NCBI RefSeq assembly: GCF_031729055.1
Contig: NZ_JAVMIP010000003.1
Span: 62,001-126,000 of the forward strand
Source: Pseudocalidococcus azoricus BACA0444
GTDB taxonomy: Bacteria > Cyanobacteriota > Cyanobacteriia > Thermosynechococcales > Thermosynechococcaceae
Direction of reading: 5' to 3'
Length of the DNA stretch: 64,000 bases
The notes beneath the pieces were generated by a model. The model was not told the DNA's origin. It worked only from the letters and a program-made list of their open reading frames with translations, and searched no databases. Positions within the stretch are counted from its first letter, which is position 1. Each line of letters begins with the position of its first letter. The position numbers and the translations under genes were made by a program. This document shows positions 18,869-27,787 of the stretch, piece by piece.

Positions 18869-18901
18869 CAAGGCCAGCCTCCCGAAATGGGGCAAACGTA
18901 C

Positions 18902-20878
18902 TTATTTTTTTGTCGGTTGTTGGATGATCACTTCTGCCACCCGTTTTTTGGCTTTCGGGTCGATGCCAATTAAGCGGACATATTCCCCAGAAAATTGTTG
19001 AACGGAGGCTGCTAAAGCTGCAACAGCTTCTCCCTCATGGCGGGCATTGATGACCGGGCCACTTTGCCAAGAACTGGTGCGATAACGGCGGGGATCTGCG
19101 TGTTCGGTTCCTAATTGATAACCCTGTTGCAGCAGTTGGCGAATTTGAGCCACAACCTCATGACTGAAGCTATTACTACTGCTGGCCTGGGTGTGAGTTG
19201 CGGGAGTCGAGCTAGGGGCAAACCCTTTCGATTTTGTGGATTTACCATTACTGCTAGGGGCTTTACCACCGGGCGCACCCTGGGGCCGTTGAATAATGAT
19301 TTCGGCAACGCGAGTTTTGGCCTTGGTATCCACCCCAATTAACCGGACATAATCTTTCGGATGGGCGGCTAAGAAGCTGTTTAACTCGGCCTGGATGTTG
19401 CTACCAGAGAGTTTCCCACCACTGTGCCACGAACTGGTTTTGAAGCGACGTTGATCCGCATATTCCAGCATGATCTGACAACCGCGCCGGACTAAATCTT
19501 GTACTTGAGTATCCAGGCCAGGATCAGTTCCACCACCATGACTTCCAGAGGAAACAGAGACACCACCTCCAGAGGCAATCACGGTTTTACCATCGGGCCG
19601 TTGAATCACCTGCTCCAGCACCCGGCGTTTGTTTTTGGCATCAATCCCAATCAAACGGACATACTCGCCACTGTGTTCAGCCAAACAGGTATTCAAGGCT
19701 GCAATCACATCGGGTTCACGGGTCGCTGTAATCGGGACGCAGGTATGCCAGGAATTGATCCGATAGCGGCGAGGGTCAGCGTGTTCGGTGCCAATTTGAT
19801 AGCCCTGTTGAAGTAACTGCCGGACTTGCCCAATCACAGAATGATCTAAGCCGGAAACCCCACTTGCCACGGGAGCAGATACGGGCCGACTTGAGACACC
19901 AGGGGTAAAACTTGCAGGGGCATCACCCGGCCGTTGAATGACTTGCTCTAAAACCCGGCGTTTATTTTTCGTGTCAATCCCAATCAGACGGACATATTCG
20001 CCACTGTGTTCAGCTAAACAGGTATTCAGGGCCGCTACCACATCCGGCTCACGGCTGGCGGTAATCGGGGCGCAGGTATGCCAGGAATTGATCCGATAGC
20101 GGCGGGGGTCAGCGTGTTCTGTGCCAATTTGAAAGCCTTGTTGCAACAGTTGCCGGACTTGTGAGACCACTTCTGACGTTAAACCCATAGTGCTATCCTG
20201 CTTGCTTAAATGTTTGACCTGTTTCTGTGGAGTGGATTTGGCGGTGCCGGTTTTGAGTTCATCACGAAGAGGGGCAATACAGGCGACATTATCCACGCAC
20301 CGATACCCCGACCGTAGAGCATCATTAATTTCGACAACGTGCTGGGCAAAGTGAACATCCGTGGCTTCCACATCTGGTAAGCGGTCGGCCTGGGCCTGGG
20401 TGGTAATCACGGCTCCTGATGGCACATACTTTCCAGGGGGCAACTCAACATCCTGCACCAAGGCGTGCATCATGACAATACAGCCTTTCCCCAGCCGGGC
20501 ATTAAACACGGTAGAGCGAAAGCCAATAAAGCACTCTGCCCCGATGTAGCAGGGCCCGTGAATCAACGCCATGTGGGTAATAGAAGCATCCTCACCAATC
20601 CAGACGGAATACTCCTGACCGTCATCCCCTTGCACTCGCCCCTGTTCCAGGCCATGAATCACCACCCCATCTTGAATATTGGTGCCAGCCCCGATATAAA
20701 AAGGTGTGCCCTCATCGGCCCGAATTGAAGTACTGGGGGCAATATGCACATCGGCCTTCACCCGCACATCCCCAATCAGATTGGTAAAGGCGTGGACATA
20801 GGCGGAGGAGTCAATCTGGGGTTCGGCTAAGTCTTTCGACCAAGGGGTAGGAGGAGCCGGGTAGGTTTGCACTGCCAT
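18902..20878 (-). CDS. ccmM: CcmM carboxysome scaffold with gamma-carbonic anhydrase domain and four SSUL repeats
   Basis: The protein is 658 residues. Residues 1-210 form a gamma-class carbonic anhydrase; His75, His102 and His107 (zinc) and Cys194/Cys200 (activating disulfide) are all present, so the enzyme is probably active and redox-gated. Four Rubisco-small-subunit-like (SSUL) domains follow, each with a core such as [11 protein letters not shown]...SWH and YVRLIG; they link Rubisco into condensates. Repeats 1 and 2 are almost identical; repeat 3 is most divergent ([11 protein letters not shown]). Linkers are Ser/Gly/Pro-rich. An internal ATG at 20188 with an AGGA box could give the short, repeat-only form (M35-type). 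It lies 8 bp after ccmL. Confidence 0.97.
   Translation of the reverse strand: MAVQTYPAPPTPWSKDLAEPQIDSSAYVHAFTNLIGDVRVKADVHIAPSTSIRADEGTPFYIGAGTNIQDGVVIHGLEQGRVQGDDGQEYSVWIGEDASITHMALIHGPCYIGAECFIGFRSTVFNARLGKGCIVMMHALVQDVELPPGKYVPSGAVITTQAQADRLPDVEATDVHFAQHVVEINDALRSGYRCVDNVACIAPLRDELKTGTAKSTPQKQVKHLSKQDSTMGLTSEVVSQVRQLLQQGFQIGTEHADPRRYRINSWHTCAPITASREPDVVAALNTCLAEHSGEYVRLIGIDTKNKRRVLEQVIQRPGDAPASFTPGVSSRPVSAPVASGVSGLDHSVIGQVRQLLQQGYQIGTEHADPRRYRINSWHTCVPITATREPDVIAALNTCLAEHSGEYVRLIGIDAKNKRRVLEQVIQRPDGKTVIASGGGVSVSSGSHGGGTDPGLDTQVQDLVRRGCQIMLEYADQRRFKTSSWHSGGKLSGSNIQAELNSFLAAHPKDYVRLIGVDTKAKTRVAEIIIQRPQGAPGGKAPSSNGKSTKSKGFAPSSTPATHTQASSSNSFSHEVVAQIRQLLQQGYQLGTEHADPRRYRTSSWQSGPVINARHEGEAVAALAASVQQFSGEYVRLIGIDPKAKKRVAEVIIQQPTKK
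20186..20199 (-). promoter_or_regulatory. candidate internal ribosome binding site and start for short CcmM
   Basis: On the reverse strand AGGA (20199-20196) precedes ATG (20188-20186) by seven bases, in frame at codon 231, just before the first SSUL repeat. Known beta-cyanobacteria make a short CcmM from such an internal start. The product would be 428 residues with all four SSUL domains. Confidence 0.5.
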
Positions 20879-20886
20879 ATTTATTC

Positions 20887-21189
20887 TTAGTAGTATTGTT
20901 GTCGTTTGCTATACAGCAGGCCGTTATCTAAACTCACGGTGTCAATAATGGCCACAACTGCGGCATCAATGGGTTTTTCAAGTGCCCCCGCAATGTGTCG
21001 GGCCCCACTGCCGCGACTGATCAAGACCCATTCCGCAGCCCCGGCCCCCACGGTATCGGCAGCCACTTCATAGCCTGGAATTGGCTCACCCTGTTCATCA
21101 AGAAGCTGTACCACGAGGAACTTAACCCCCGTGAGACTACCTTCTTTTTGCGTGCTGGTCACGGTGCCGCGGACTTGAGCAATTTGCAT
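20887..21189 (-). CDS. ccmL: CcmL carboxysome vertex protein
   Basis: CcmL forms pentamers that cap the vertices of the icosahedral carboxysome. The 100-residue product has the EutN/CcmL fold signatures [38 protein letters not shown] and [14 protein letters not shown]. The ATG overlaps the ccmK1 stop (TAATG), suggesting translational coupling. Length is typical. Confidence 0.96.
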   Translation of the reverse strand: MQIAQVRGTVTSTQKEGSLTGVKFLVVQLLDEQGEPIPGYEVAADTVGAGAAEWVLISRGSGARHIAGALEKPIDAAVVAIIDTVSLDNGLLYSKRQQYY

Positions 21190-21530
21190 TATGGCCGGCC
21201 TAGGGGACGAATACCGCTAACACTTTCCCGGAACTGTTCGACCGCTTCGGTGTAGCGAATAGGCAAGACGTATTCCAAGTTCTCATGGGGACGGGCGATG
21301 ATGTGGGTTGAAAGCACTTGACCACCATTAACCCGTTTGACGTTTTCGATCCCTGCCGCCACCGAGGCCTGGACTTCCGAGACATCTCCCCGAACAATGA
21401 CGGTGACGCGCCCACTGCCAATTTTTTCATAGCCAACGAGGGTAACACGGGCAGCCTTCACCATTGCATCAGCGGCTTCGACTACGGCGGGAAAACCCAA
21501 GGTTTCAATCATTCCAACTGCAATTGCCAT
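21189..21530 (-). CDS. ccmK1: CcmK1 shell protein (BMC-H)
   Basis: This is a hexameric shell protein of 113 residues with one BMC domain: [20 protein letters not shown], the pore loop KIGSGR and [20 protein letters not shown]. The C-terminal tail (about 11 residues longer than the upstream paralogue, ending IRPLGRP) is the usual difference of CcmK1 from CcmK2; the symbol rests on that and gene order. The hexamer's central pore is thought to pass HCO3- and RuBP. Confidence 0.92.
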   Translation of the reverse strand: MAIAVGMIETLGFPAVVEAADAMVKAARVTLVGYEKIGSGRVTVIVRGDVSEVQASVAAGIENVKRVNGGQVLSTHIIARPHENLEYVLPIRYTEAVEQFRESVSGIRPLGRP

Positions 21531-21668
21531 TGTTAATAACTCCTAAGATTTTGGGATCAGAAAACTGTTAATTCACAAGCAATAAAATCAAAACAGGTGA
21601 ATTATTGCCAGGCCGGAAGTTCCTGTGAAAACTTCTGTCAGATTTAAGGCCACACTCTAACAATTTCG

Positions 21669-21977
21669 CTAATTTCGGAACTGTTCAACCGCTTCGGTAT
21701 AGCGAATCGGCAGGACGTACTCCAGATTCTCATGGGGACGGGCAATAATGTGAGTGGACAACAGTTCCCCGCCGTTCACCCGCTTAATGTTTTCAACCCC
21801 TGCGGCAACCGAGGCCTGGACTTCGGAGACATCACCCCGAACAATCACAGTAACTCGACCACTCCCGATTTTTTCATAGCCAACGAGGGTAACACGGGCG
21901 GCCTTCACCATTGCATCAGCGGCCTCAACCACGGCCGGAAACCCGCGGGTTTCAATCATTCCTACAGCAATTGGCAT
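21669..21977 (-). CDS. ccmK2: CcmK2 shell protein (BMC-H)
   Basis: The product is 102 residues and nearly identical to its downstream neighbour through the BMC domain (pore loop KIGSGR), with the short C-terminus (VEQFRN) of CcmK2. It is the first gene of ccmK2-K1-L-M-N; 138 bp separate it from ccmK1, room for an RNA-level control site that I could not identify. AGGAGA lies just upstream of the ATG. Confidence 0.93.
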   Translation of the reverse strand: MPIAVGMIETRGFPAVVEAADAMVKAARVTLVGYEKIGSGRVTVIVRGDVSEVQASVAAGVENIKRVNGGELLSTHIIARPHENLEYVLPIRYTEAVEQFRN

Positions 21978-22609
21978 CAGTTAATTCTCCTGGAAAAAAT
22001 GAAGCTAAAATTGTTAATAAACTCCACAACGACTATGGGCCGCCTGGCATTTTAAGACGGTTAAACTTAAATCATCTGCGGGAACTAGGTTCTACAGTTG
22101 ACGGGGAGACCATCTTACCTATCTGTTATTAAGAGTAGGTTTAGGGGGATCATTTGACAACAGAATCCCCGATAACGATTTCTGGCTGGGATGATTACAA
22201 AACCTAATCCATTTCTGATTTATGACCGGACTGGTCTCAGTTAGCAATCTGCAAAAATAGAGATTAGCCTATTGTTATTTATTTTGTCATTGACTATGCG
22301 CTAATTATGGAACAGTAGAACTCGTGAATTGCTCCTCCCATAAGACTTTTCAATGATGAAAACGATTTTAATAAGCTTAAGTCTATCTACTATTTGCAAT
22401 ATAGTGACATGAAAGTTTGTGATTATTTTCCTGATGTTGTGATTCTTTGAATAACCCATACCTAATTCACCCGGCCTGGGGACGTGAAAAGGGGTTTTGG
22501 AGACAAGTCAAGAGTTAGGATGAGGTTTATTGAGGAATTCCTGAGCGGGCCAGAACTGGCATTGAGTTTGGCAGGGTTGAGGATGATTGGAAAGAGGCAG
22601 CAATAGCTT
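21978..22609. promoter_or_regulatory. divergent control region between ccmK2 and ndhF3
   Basis: These 632 bp separate the carboxysome operon from the low-CO2-inducible NDH-1 operon, transcribed away from each other. No gene is visible. The region is AT-rich around 22200-22450. TCAATG at 22350-22355 followed by ATTTTAAT about 15 bp on resembles, imperfectly, the half-sites of the LysR-type regulator NdhR/CcmR, which controls ndhF3-ndhD3-cupA in other cyanobacteria. Regulation by CO2 is likely from the genes; the site itself is tentative. Confidence 0.4.
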
Positions 22610-24466
22610 ATGGCCGATATTTTAGTGGCAACAAGTTGGTTAGTTCCCTGCTATGGACTGCTGGGGGCATTGGCTACTTTACCTTGGGCTACGGGCTGGA
22701 TAAAACGGACTGGTCCACGTCCGGCTGCTTATCTTAACTTTTCCTTGACGTTTATCGCTTTTGTCCATGGTCTTTTGGTATTCCGGATTCTAGAGGCTAC
22801 GGGGCCAACGGAATTGATTTGGCATTGGTTGAGTGCCCCCGGCCTGGATATTGCCTTCCCGCTGAGTATTACGCCCTTAAGTGTCGGGGCCATGGAGTTG
22901 GTGACTGGCCTCAGTCTCTTGGCCCAACTGTTTGCCCTTGGGTATATGGAAAAAGACTGGGGCCTGGGGCGGTTCTTTGCCTTAATGGGATTTTTTGAGG
23001 CGGCATTAAGTGGTCTGGCCCTGAGTAATTCCCTTTTGCTCAGTTATATGTTGCTGGAGTTGTTGACCCTTTCGACCTATTTGTTAGTCGGTTTTTGGTA
23101 TGCCCAGCCTTTGGTGGTGACAGCGGCCCGTGATGCTTTTTTAACGAAGCGAGTTGGGGATATTTTGCTGCTGATGGGGGTTGTGGCATTGGCAACCCAG
23201 GCCGGGAGTTTAGATTTTCCAGTCCTTTACGATTGGGCCGAAAACGCAAATTTATCCCCAGGCCTGGGCTTTTTATTAGGTTTAGCCTTGATTGCTGGGC
23301 CGACGGGTAAATGCGCCCAATTTCCCTTGCACCTGTGGCTGGATGAGGCGATGGAGGGGCCAAACCCGGCTTCAATCATGCGAAATTCCGTCGTTGTGGG
23401 AGCGGGGGCCTATGTCCTGATTAAACTCCAGCCGATTTTAGTGCATTGCTACGGCTCGGATGTCATTTTAATAACCTTGGGGGCGGTGACAGCAATCGGG
23501 GCCTCCTTGGTGGCGATGGCGCAAATTGATGTTAAGCGGGCGTTATCCCATTCCACTAGTGCCTATTTGGGGCTAGTGTTTGTGGCTGTCGGCTCTCAGT
23601 GGATTAATGTTGCCTATTTGGTCTTGTTGACCCACGGGATTGCGAAGGCCCTCTTGTTTATGACCATGGGCTGTGTGATCAATACCACCAACTGCCAGGA
23701 TTTAACGGAATTGGGCGGACTCGGAAAACGAATGCCTGCAACAGTGACCGCGTTTGTGGTCGGCAGTGCGGCCTTGGTCGGGGTGTTGCCTTTGGGGGGC
23801 TTTTGGGCTGGCTATCGGGTGATCACGCGGGTCGGGTTTGAACAGCCGGGAATTGTGGCGGTGATGTTGATCGTTAATGCCCTCACGGCTTTGAATTTAA
23901 TGCGGATGATGCGCCTGATCTTTCTAGGAGCACCCCAACCGAAAACCCGCCGCGCGCCGGAAGTGGCCTGGCCGATGGCTGTGCCGCTCGTGAGTTTGAC
24001 GATTTTGTGTATTCTAGTCCCGGTGATTTTGGCACGATTTCAACTGTTACCCCTGGCCGCAGATTTGGACTGGACAGCCGTGGTTTTGTTAACCGGATCG
24101 GGAATTATTGGCATGGCGGCTGGGGGCCTGGTGAACTTAAACCGAACTTGGTCACGCCCCCTCCAAGGTCAGTTACGGTTTCTCCAGGATCTGTTTGCCT
24201 ACGATTTTTATGTGGATCGGCTCTATCGGGTGACGGTGGTGGCCGGGGTGCAAATCCTCTCGCAGTTGAGTACCTGGCTAGATCGTTATGTGGTGGATAA
24301 TGTCGTGAATTTGACCGGGCGGGCGGCCCTGGCGGGGGGAGAGCTACTCAAATATGGCACCAGCGGTCAATCCCAGGCCTATTTAGTGCTCATTTTTACG
24401 GCTTTATTAATTGCCGGGATCCTCTTGTTGAGTCCCCTAGGTCTGACATTGGGTTGGGGAGGCTAA
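22610..24466 (+). CDS. ndhF3: NdhF3, NDH-1MS subunit for inducible CO2 uptake
   Basis: NdhF3 is the distal antiporter-like subunit of the NDH-1MS complex, which couples electron flow to CO2 hydration. The 618-residue, multi-helix protein has the Complex I antiporter core FLTKRVGDILLLMG, GPTGKCAQFPLHLWLDEAMEGPNP and KRALSHSTSAYLGLVFVA, and a C-terminal extension with a lateral-helix region (LFAYDFYVDRLYRVTVV). The full-length ORF is used; the substitution GPNPASIMR near the catalytic loop is typical of the CO2-uptake F3/F4 branch. It is 4 bp from ndhD3. Confidence 0.93.
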   Translation: MADILVATSWLVPCYGLLGALATLPWATGWIKRTGPRPAAYLNFSLTFIAFVHGLLVFRILEATGPTELIWHWLSAPGLDIAFPLSITPLSVGAMELVTGLSLLAQLFALGYMEKDWGLGRFFALMGFFEAALSGLALSNSLLLSYMLLELLTLSTYLLVGFWYAQPLVVTAARDAFLTKRVGDILLLMGVVALATQAGSLDFPVLYDWAENANLSPGLGFLLGLALIAGPTGKCAQFPLHLWLDEAMEGPNPASIMRNSVVVGAGAYVLIKLQPILVHCYGSDVILITLGAVTAIGASLVAMAQIDVKRALSHSTSAYLGLVFVAVGSQWINVAYLVLLTHGIAKALLFMTMGCVINTTNCQDLTELGGLGKRMPATVTAFVVGSAALVGVLPLGGFWAGYRVITRVGFEQPGIVAVMLIVNALTALNLMRMMRLIFLGAPQPKTRRAPEVAWPMAVPLVSLTILCILVPVILARFQLLPLAADLDWTAVVLLTGSGIIGMAAGGLVNLNRTWSRPLQGQLRFLQDLFAYDFYVDRLYRVTVVAGVQILSQLSTWLDRYVVDNVVNLTGRAALAGGELLKYGTSGQSQAYLVLIFTALLIAGILLLSPLGLTLGWGG

Positions 24467-24470
24467 GTCA

Positions 24471-25964
24471 ATGCTGAGTTTATTGTTACTGTTGCCCTTG
24501 CTCGGGGGACTAACCTTTTTTGTGTTACCCAGTAAGTTATCCAGCCCCACCTATCGGATTGTGGCCTTGGTGATTAGCGGACTGGTCTTGGCCTGGACAG
24601 CCGTAGTCGGACAACAATTTAATCTCTCCCAGGCCAGTTCTCAATTAACCGAAAATTTGGATTGGTTGGCCAATTTGGGCTTGAATTACCGCTTGGGCGT
24701 GGATGGCCTCTCATTGCCGTTGATTTTCCTGAATAGCTTCTTGACGGTGATTGCCATCTTTGCCAGTCCCTTAGAAATTAACCGTCCCCGCCTTTACTAC
24801 AGTTTGATTTTGCTCCTCAATGCCGGGGTGGCCGGGGCCTTTTTAGCCGATAACTTGCTCCTGTTTTTCCTGTTCTATGAAGTTGAGTTGATTCCCCTCT
24901 ATTTGTTAATTGCCATTTGGGGGGGAGCGCGCCGGAACTATGCCGCCACCAAGTTTTTGATTTATACGGCTCTCTCTGGGGTGCTGATTCTGAGTGGGTT
25001 CTTGGGCCTGGCCTGGTTGACCGGGAGCTTGAATTTTGACTATGACCCGTTGATGGCCCAGGCCTTGCCGGTGGTCTCTCAATGTATTTTGTTGGGTTTT
25101 ATCCTCGTGGGGCTGGGGATCAAAATTCCCCTCGTGCCGTTTCATACCTGGTTGCCCGATGCCCACGTGGAAGCCTCAACCCCAATTTCAGTCTTGTTAG
25201 CGGGTGTGTTGCTCAAACTGGGAACCTATGGCTTGATTCGCTATGGGGTGCAACTCTTTCCCCAGGCCTGGCATCTATTAGCCCCCTATTTAGCAACATG
25301 GGCTGTGGTCAGTGTCCTATATGGTTCCTTGATGGCGATTGCCCAGAAAGATATGAAAAAAATGGTCGCCTACAGTTCGATTGGGCATATGGGGTTTGTT
25401 CTCTTGGCCTGTGCGGCGGCGACCCCCTTGAGTTTATTGGCGGCAATTTTACAGATGGTCAGTCACGGACTCATTTCGGCGTTGCTGTTCCTGTTGGTGG
25501 GTGTGGTCTATGCCAAAACCAAGAGCCGGGACATTGAAACCTTGCGGGGCCTGTTGAATCCAGAGCGGGGTTTACCCTTGATTGGCACGTTGATGGTCGC
25601 GGGGGTGATGGCCAGTGGCGGGATTCCGGGGATGGTCGGGTTTGTGGCGGAATTTATGGTCTTTCGCAGTAGTTTCCCGGTGTTTCCGGTTCAAACCCTC
25701 TTAACTATGGTCGGGACAGGCTTAACGGCGGTGTATTTTCTCTTGCTGGTCAACCGGGTGTTCTTTGGCCGACTCACGCTTGAGCTTGCTAATTTACCGC
25801 CTGTGAGTGCTCGGGAGCGATGGCCGGGGGTGATCCTTGCAATTTTGATTATTATTTTAGGCTTGCAACCAAACCTGCTGATCCAGTGGAGCCAAAATAC
25901 AGATAGCCTTTTAACCGCCTTTCACACTGCCCCCCAGGCCCTACTCACCTCCTTGCCTCGCTAA
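24471..25964 (+). CDS. ndhD3: NdhD3, NDH-1MS subunit for inducible CO2 uptake
   Basis: This is the proton-pumping ND4-type partner of NdhF3. The 497-residue membrane protein shows LGLNYRLGVDGLSLPLIFLN, FFLFYEVELIPLYLLIAIWG (with the key Glu), [19 protein letters not shown] and KKMVAYSSIGHMGFVLL. The Glu and Lys proton-path residues are intact. The operon position between ndhF3 and cupA separates it from the respiratory ndhD1 found at 31983-33590. Confidence 0.94.
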   Translation: MLSLLLLLPLLGGLTFFVLPSKLSSPTYRIVALVISGLVLAWTAVVGQQFNLSQASSQLTENLDWLANLGLNYRLGVDGLSLPLIFLNSFLTVIAIFASPLEINRPRLYYSLILLLNAGVAGAFLADNLLLFFLFYEVELIPLYLLIAIWGGARRNYAATKFLIYTALSGVLILSGFLGLAWLTGSLNFDYDPLMAQALPVVSQCILLGFILVGLGIKIPLVPFHTWLPDAHVEASTPISVLLAGVLLKLGTYGLIRYGVQLFPQAWHLLAPYLATWAVVSVLYGSLMAIAQKDMKKMVAYSSIGHMGFVLLACAAATPLSLLAAILQMVSHGLISALLFLLVGVVYAKTKSRDIETLRGLLNPERGLPLIGTLMVAGVMASGGIPGMVGFVAEFMVFRSSFPVFPVQTLLTMVGTGLTAVYFLLLVNRVFFGRLTLELANLPPVSARERWPGVILAILIIILGLQPNLLIQWSQNTDSLLTAFHTAPQALLTSLPR

Positions 25965-25974
25965 ATTAACTGCC

Positions 25975-27117
25975 ATGAACTTAATGACTCCCACCGCCGC
26001 AACGGATACCCAACAGCAACTGGATACGGTCTTTAATGCCCTGCAATCCGGCCAGGCCCTACTCCCCGATTCTCCCCAAAACGTGATGGAAGTGGTCGGA
26101 ATTCTCAAGAGTTATGGAATTGTCCTGCAAGCCTATGCCGAGAACTTAATTTATATCGCCGATCATCAGTTTTTGGTCCTGTTTCCGTTTTTTAAGTATT
26201 TCAATGGGGAATTTTCCTGGGGCAAACTCTGGCGGCACTGGTTCCATGACCGGATTAATTTTGAATATGCGGAATATTGCTTGCGGGTGATGCTCTGGCA
26301 TGGGGGTGGGGGCCTGGATGCCTATTTGGATTCTGAGGAATTTGTTGGCCTGGCGAAGAAAGCGATTGCGGCCAAAACTGCGGATAATCCAATGATGCGG
26401 CTCCTGAACTACCTCTTTCCCGAATTTTTACCAGAAGTCGTCCGGCAGTGGGCCTATTACAGTGGCCTGGGGCAGTTTTGGACGGTAATGTATCCAATTT
26501 TCTTAACTCTTAGCGATGAATATGATGCGGGTCGGATTACGACAATTTCCCAAGTGGTCGCCCATATTCGCAATGGCCTGGTGGCAGATGCCAGTAAACC
26601 GATTACCTACAGCGTGGAAATTGATGGACAAACCTATGATATTCTCCCGGCCAGCGCGGGTTTAACCTTTTTGATGGATACGGCCGTGCCCTATGTGGAA
26701 GCCATTTTCTTGCGAGGTACACCTTTCTTTGGTACCGTCTCTTACAATGCCCAGGCCCAGCAAATTTCCCCAGAGCAAAGTGAGTTTGGCTATGGAGCCT
26801 TGTTTGCAGATCCTTTACCCACAGGCGCGGCTGGAATTCCTCCCACGCTAGTTATGCAGGATATGCGCCATTATCTACCGGATTACTTATTAAAGTTTTA
26901 TCAACAAAAAAATCGGGGTGAAGATGATCTGCGGGTAAAAATTTGCGAAACTTTTCAAAAGTCTATGTTTTGTGTAACGACTGCGGCAATCACGGGGTTA
27001 ACTCCCTACCCTTGGGATACCACTAATTCGACTGAGAAAGAAGCAAATGGAGAGTTTTACCAGGCCTGGCTCCAACGCTTGCAAACTTCACAATTAATTA
27101 CAGTTCAAAACACCTAA
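25975..27117 (+). CDS. cupA: CupA (ChpY), CO2-hydration subunit of NDH-1MS
   Basis: CupA sits on NdhF3/NdhD3 and carries out the zinc-dependent conversion of CO2 to HCO3- on the cytoplasmic side. The 380-residue protein is soluble, with family-like stretches ENLIYIADHQFLVLFPFFKYF, LWRHWFHDRINFEYAEYC and QDMRHYLPDYLLKFYQQKN. It follows ndhD3 by 10 bp. A cupS gene normally comes next in this operon; here the next DNA is a broken DUF2442 gene, so cupS is either elsewhere or missing. Confidence 0.93.
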   Translation: MNLMTPTAATDTQQQLDTVFNALQSGQALLPDSPQNVMEVVGILKSYGIVLQAYAENLIYIADHQFLVLFPFFKYFNGEFSWGKLWRHWFHDRINFEYAEYCLRVMLWHGGGGLDAYLDSEEFVGLAKKAIAAKTADNPMMRLLNYLFPEFLPEVVRQWAYYSGLGQFWTVMYPIFLTLSDEYDAGRITTISQVVAHIRNGLVADASKPITYSVEIDGQTYDILPASAGLTFLMDTAVPYVEAIFLRGTPFFGTVSYNAQAQQISPEQSEFGYGALFADPLPTGAAGIPPTLVMQDMRHYLPDYLLKFYQQKNRGEDDLRVKICETFQKSMFCVTTAAITGLTPYPWDTTNSTEKEANGEFYQAWLQRLQTSQLITVQNT

Positions 27118-27147
27118 AGGTTCTCAATCGCGACTTTGAGGTAAAAA

Positions 27148-27501
27148 ATGACTAAGTTTCACCATGTTCATGGCCTGGAGTTTGAGGGGGACGATCTCGT
27201 TCTCAAGGTATAGCGTTACGCAGGCTGTTCTGAGAGAGTAGAAATGTCAAAAAGATGCCCATCAAGCATTTTCTGACTTGTCCCCGTCTCACCCTAAATG
27301 AGTAACGCTATAGATAACCAAGTTGCTCGTATCCCAATCTGTGAAATTTCGCCACGATTAGCCCAGGCCGGCCAACAAGAACGCTCTATCTATCAAGTTT
27401 CCCCCGCCGGATATGGAATTCACTGGCCGCTGATTGATGAGGATTTGTCTATTGAAGGGTTGCTGAAGATTGCCCAAAAATTATCAGTCACTACGGTTTA
27501 A
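27148..27501 (+). pseudogene. DUF2442 gene split by a MITE
   Basis: The frame starts at ATG 27148 (MTKFHHVHGLEFEGDDLVLKV) and hits a TAG at 27211, the first codon of the inserted element. The remainder resumes at 27313 with DNQVARIPICEISPRLAQ and GYGIHWPLIDEDLSIEGLL, the DUF2442 signature. Removing 27211-27312 restores one continuous frame (LKV-DNQVAR). DUF2442 proteins are small, often paired with DUF4160 in toxin-antitoxin-like loci. The element supplies an in-frame ATG (27298) that could start a 67-residue C-terminal piece, but no good ribosome site precedes it. Confidence 0.85.
27209..27312 (+). repeat. MITE family A, copy 2, inside the DUF2442 gene
   Basis: The element is TAGCGTTAC...GTAACGCTA (27211-27310), flanked by TA at 27209-27210 and 27311-27312. 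The host frame is continuous when the element and one TA are removed, which shows a TA target-site duplication. TA duplication and the inverted-repeat ends point to mobilisation by an IS630/Tc1-mariner-type transposase, not present in the window. Confidence 0.9.
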
Positions 27502-27534
27502 CTTCTGTCATTAAGGTGATAGCCTTCAATTTGG

Positions 27535-27732
27535 CTAATCTCTAGTTTCCATGAAGTCATCTGAAAACTGGTCTAAACTGTCAAACAATAATTGCCAGGG
27601 ATGATCTTTAGAAATGAGAATGATTGAATCACCAACTTTCTTGATATAAAACTCAGTGCCAGAAAGTTCTATTTCTTTGGGAAGAATGACGACTTGGTGA
27701 TCGCCCTCGGTTTTGATTTGAGCGGTATTCAT
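27535..27732 (-). CDS. orphan VapB-type antitoxin
   Basis: The product is 65 residues from ATG 27732 (MNTAQIKTEGDHQVVILPKE), an AbrB-like swapped-hairpin DNA-binding antitoxin of the VapB class. A longer frame reaching 27864 is rejected since it runs into the restriction-gene remnant. No VapC (PIN) toxin follows on this strand; the C-terminus ends early at METRD. It is probably a leftover antitoxin, possibly without function. Confidence 0.65.
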   Translation of the reverse strand: MNTAQIKTEGDHQVVILPKEIELSGTEFYIKKVGDSIILISKDHPWQLLFDSLDQFSDDFMETRD

Positions 27733-27787
27733 GGCCTGGGTCTCTAAGCTAGCTTCTTTAATTATCATTGATCGAACATCTAATCCA

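Noticed and set aside
22350-22375. NdhR/CcmR operator as a firm call
   Set aside because: Only one half-site (TCAATG) is good; the second departs from the expected ATCAAT.
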